A DNA stretch of 7,562 nucleotides, taken from contig JAVBSC010000089.1 in NCBI GenBank assembly GCA_031547305.1, forward strand, positions 1-7,562. Direction: 5' to 3'. The position numbers were made by a program, and so were the translations under genes. Within the stretch, counting starts at the first letter, position 1. The number at the start of each line of letters is the position of its first letter. The notes below the pieces were generated by a model. It was not told where the DNA came from. It did no database searches and saw only the letters and a list, made by a program, of their open reading frames with translations. Shown here one piece after another: positions 5,813 through 7,562 of this stretch. The stretch is from JAVBSC01 sp031547305. GTDB lineage: Bacteria; Desulfobacterota; Desulfovibrionia; Desulfovibrionales; Desulfovibrionaceae.

Positions 5813-6604
5813 TTATTTGCCGTTATTCCGGCTCTCCGCGTACCCTTCGCGCACCAGGGATTCCACTTCCGTGCGCAACTCCACAAAGCGCGGGTGGGCC
5901 AGGATTGCCACATTGCGCTCTCCCGGCGGATCCACGGTCACGATCTTGCGCATCCGTCCGGGCCGGGCCGCCAGAACCGCCACCCGGTCCGCCAGAAAGA
6001 CCGCCTCTTCCACGCTGTGGGTAATGAAGACCACGGTGCGTTTTTCCTTGTCCAGGATGCGCAGCAGGGATTCCTGCATGTGCTGGCGGGTTTGCGCGTC
6101 CAGGGCGCCGAAGGGCTCGTCCATAAGGAGCACGGCCGGGTCCACCACGTAGGATCTGGCTATGGCCACGCGTTGGCGCATGCCGCCGGACAGCTCCTTG
6201 GGAAAGGATTCCTGAAAATCGCCAAGCCCGACCAACTCAATATAGTGGTCGGCGATTTCCTTGATTTCTTTGGGCGGGCGCTTGTTTGCGGCCAGCTTCA
6301 GGCCAAACTCCACGTTTTCGCGCACGGTCAGCCAGGGGAAGACCGCGTACTGCTGGAACACCACGCCCCGGTCCGGTCCGGGAACGGTCACCGGTTTGCC
6401 GTCCACCAGCACCTGGCCGGACGTGGCCGGCAAAAATCCGGCCAGCACGTTCAGCAGGGTGGTCTTGCCGCAGCCGGACGGCCCGACTATGCAGACGAAC
6501 TCCCCGGCCTCAATATGCAGATTGATGTCCCGGAGCGCCTCGTACAAGCCGCGGCTGCTCTTGTAGGTCACGCCGAGATGCTCGATGTCTATGGCTTTGG
6601 ACAT
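5813..6604 (-). CDS. ABC transporter ATP-binding protein (SsuB/TauB/NrtD type)
   Basis: 263 residues, the normal length of the ATPase of a nitrate/sulfonate/taurine-type importer; it powers the permease from the cytoplasmic face. All nucleotide-binding elements are present: Walker A GPSGCGKT (41-48), Q-loop FQQ (83-85), signature LSGGMRQR (138-145), Walker B VLLMDEPF (158-165), D-loop ALDAQT (167-172) and the H-loop His196 in ITHSVEE. The PDRGVVFQQYAVFPWLTV segment (77-94) is characteristic of this subfamily. A GGAGG lies 4 bases before the ATG, rather short but usable. The gene starts 21 bases after the permease stop and ends 25 bases before the SDR start, so co-translation in one operon is likely. 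The ATPase gives no information on the substrate. Confidence 0.95.
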   Translation of the reverse strand: MSKAIDIEHLGVTYKSSRGLYEALRDINLHIEAGEFVCIVGPSGCGKTTLLNVLAGFLPATSGQVLVDGKPVTVPGPDRGVVFQQYAVFPWLTVRENVEFGLKLAANKRPPKEIKEIADHYIELVGLGDFQESFPKELSGGMRQRVAIARSYVVDPAVLLMDEPFGALDAQTRQHMQESLLRILDKEKRTVVFITHSVEEAVFLADRVAVLAARPGRMRKIVTVDPPGERNVAILAHPRFVELRTEVESLVREGYAESRNNGK

Positions 6605-6625
6605 GCCGCCTCCGTGTGTACGGGA

Positions 6626-7438
6626 TCAATTGGACAGTTTTTCTTCCCAGGCCGTGACCTTGCGTTCAATGCGGCGCACCACGGCGTCCATGGTCAGGGA
6701 AATAATCCCGATGAGCAGTATGCCCAGCACCATGGGAGGCATTTGAAAAAAGTTCTGGGCTTCGGTCATCATGGCGCCTATGCCGCTTTGGGCGGCGATA
6801 AGTTCGGCGGCCACCAGGGTGGCCCAGCACACGCCCAGGGATACCCGGCAGGCCGTGATGATGGCCGGCACAAGCTGGGGCAGCAGAATCAGTCGGAACA
6901 GCTCCATTTTTGTGGCGCCCAGGGTTTGCGCGGCGCGGAAGTACAAGGGGTTCTGCCCCACCAGGGCCTGGTAAATGACCACCACGGCGGGAAAAAACGA
7001 GGCGTAGGTGAGCACCACAATTTTGGAGGTTTCGCCGATGCCGAAAAAGATGATCATCAGGGGGATCAGGGCGATTGGCGGCAGAGCGCGGAAAAACCCG
7101 ATCAGCGGGTCCAGGAGCAGGCGCATGGGCCGGGAATTGCCCAGGACGAAGCCCACGGCAATCGCTCCGATTATGCCCATGGAAAACCCGGCCAGCACGC
7201 GGCCGAAGCTGGTCAGGCAGTGCCTGATCAGCGTGCCGTCGGCGATCATGGCCATGCCGGATTTAAGCACCGCGGGTATGGATGGGAAAATGGCCGGATT
7301 CACAAGGCCCACGGCCCGCGCTCCTTCCCAGACCACGGCCAGAAGCGCGAAAGACCCGATAAAGTACAAACGTTTTTCCAGGCGCTGTTTTTTTTCCGCG
7401 GCCAGAAATTTTTGTTCGGTGCTTGTTTGGTCAGCCAT
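6626..7438 (-). CDS. ABC transporter permease (SsuC/TauC/NrtB type)
   Basis: 270 residues forming the inner-membrane channel of a binding-protein-dependent importer, probably as a homodimer. After a charged N-terminal 23 residues there are about six hydrophobic segments, roughly at 24-42, 78-100, 112-133, 138-160, 188-213 and 235-255. The cytoplasmic EAA loop that docks on the ATPase is at about 168-187, beginning RAAQTLGATKMELF and ending in LP. The segment FFRALPPIALIPLMIIFFG (115-133) is typical of the sulfonate/taurine/nitrate permease family. The start follows AGGGGA (7446-7451) at 7 bases. It is the first complete gene of the operon in the window. The periplasmic substrate-binding protein that such systems need is not seen and may lie just beyond the right edge. 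Confidence 0.94.
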   Translation of the reverse strand: MADQTSTEQKFLAAEKKQRLEKRLYFIGSFALLAVVWEGARAVGLVNPAIFPSIPAVLKSGMAMIADGTLIRHCLTSFGRVLAGFSMGIIGAIAVGFVLGNSRPMRLLLDPLIGFFRALPPIALIPLMIIFFGIGETSKIVVLTYASFFPAVVVIYQALVGQNPLYFRAAQTLGATKMELFRLILLPQLVPAIITACRVSLGVCWATLVAAELIAAQSGIGAMMTEAQNFFQMPPMVLGILLIGIISLTMDAVVRRIERKVTAWEEKLSN

Positions 7439-7469
7439 TGCGCTATCCCCTGTGCAAGAGTGTCCGTGT

Positions 7470-7521
7470 AAAAAAGCCGGCTATAGGGGCTTGCGGCCGC
7501 GGGCGGGCGGAAGCCCCCGGC
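7470..7521 (-). terminator. Intrinsic terminator or intercistronic attenuator upstream of the permease
   Basis: On the - strand, GCCGG (7517-7521) and GGGCTT (7511-7516) pair with AAGCCC (7487-7492) and CCGGC (7476-7480). A 6-base bulge separates the two halves and the loop is GC-rich, about 18 bases. Six T follow at once (7475-7470). This meets the pattern of a Rho-independent terminator. It lies between the permease and whatever is upstream, where importer operons often have a partial terminator that keeps binding-protein expression above that of the membrane parts. Confidence 0.6.
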
Positions 7522-7530
7522 GGACGCGCA

Positions 7531-7560
7531 TTAAGTGACAGGGTACAAGAACCGGCTGGT
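7531..7560 (-). CDS. Possible C-terminal end of an upstream gene (substrate-binding protein?)
   Basis: Entering from the right edge on the - strand, one frame reads TSRFLYPVT and then TAA (7533-7531), 9 bases before the terminator begins. A stop just ahead of a terminator suits the end of a gene, and a periplasmic binding protein is the expected partner at this place. Nine residues cannot identify a protein, and another frame across the same bases is also open, so this is only a pointer. Confidence 0.2.
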   Translation of the reverse strand, partial: TSRFLYPVT

Positions 7561-7562
7561 AT

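Noticed and set aside
5813..7438. Naming the importer as a taurine, sulfonate or nitrate system
   Set aside because: ATPase and permease of this subfamily do not reveal the ligand, and the binding protein is not in the window.
5792..7471. Long + strand open frame (559 codons) opposite the ABC transporter genes
   Set aside because: It is antisense to two well-supported genes, has a His/Gly/Gln-rich product and no ribosome binding site or domain; a shadow frame.
1..7562. tRNA, rRNA, CRISPR array or riboswitch
   Set aside because: Reading both strands, I saw no regularly spaced repeats, no cloverleaf-like gene and no riboswitch core that I recognise.

Overview
The window looks like a GC-rich bacterial chromosome segment made of two unlike parts. 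The translations and ABC transporter type fit a proteobacterium or an anaerobic desulfovibrio-like organism. This taxonomic guess is weak: it rests on base composition and general gene style, and no marker gene or rRNA is present.

Left part (1 to about 2240). The 3' end of a KilA-N-type DNA-binding protein, a family mostly found in phages and mobile elements, runs in from the left edge on the + strand and ends at a strong hairpin. About 350 bases without a convincing gene follow, holding a second hairpin. An aldo/keto reductase gene then lies alone on the - strand, with its own ribosome binding site, a weak promoter candidate and a possible terminator. Behind its start is a gap of about 475 bases. 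Part of that gap is strikingly AT-rich (about 18% GC over 2041-2100 by hand count) and carries palindromes. This half reads as accessory or boundary DNA.

Right part (2243 to the end), all on the - strand and so read from right to left. First comes an ABC permease of the SsuC/TauC type, then its ATPase (20 bases apart), then an extended short-chain dehydrogenase/epimerase (25 bases), then a LarA-family nickel-dependent hydroxyacid racemase (64 bases). These four look like one transcription unit. A hairpin terminator or attenuator sits just upstream of the permease (7470-7521), and nine codons ending in a stop lie before it. This is what one expects if a substrate-binding protein gene lies just beyond the right edge. 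Below the racemase gene, 253 bases with two hairpins and a tandem operator-like repeat separate it from a beta-hydroxyacid dehydrogenase (HIBADH family), which probably has its own promoter.

Taken together, the right part looks like an uptake-and-catabolism cluster for a small 2-hydroxy (possibly sugar-derived or sulfonated) acid. The transporter would bring it in, the LarA homologue would invert or epimerise its alpha carbon, and the two NAD(P)-dependent dehydrogenases would oxidise it. The substrate cannot be read from the sequence. The LarA homologue keeps the cofactor and catalytic histidine and lysine positions but has a changed substrate-side motif. The nickel-pincer cofactor genes (larB, larC, larE) are not in the window.
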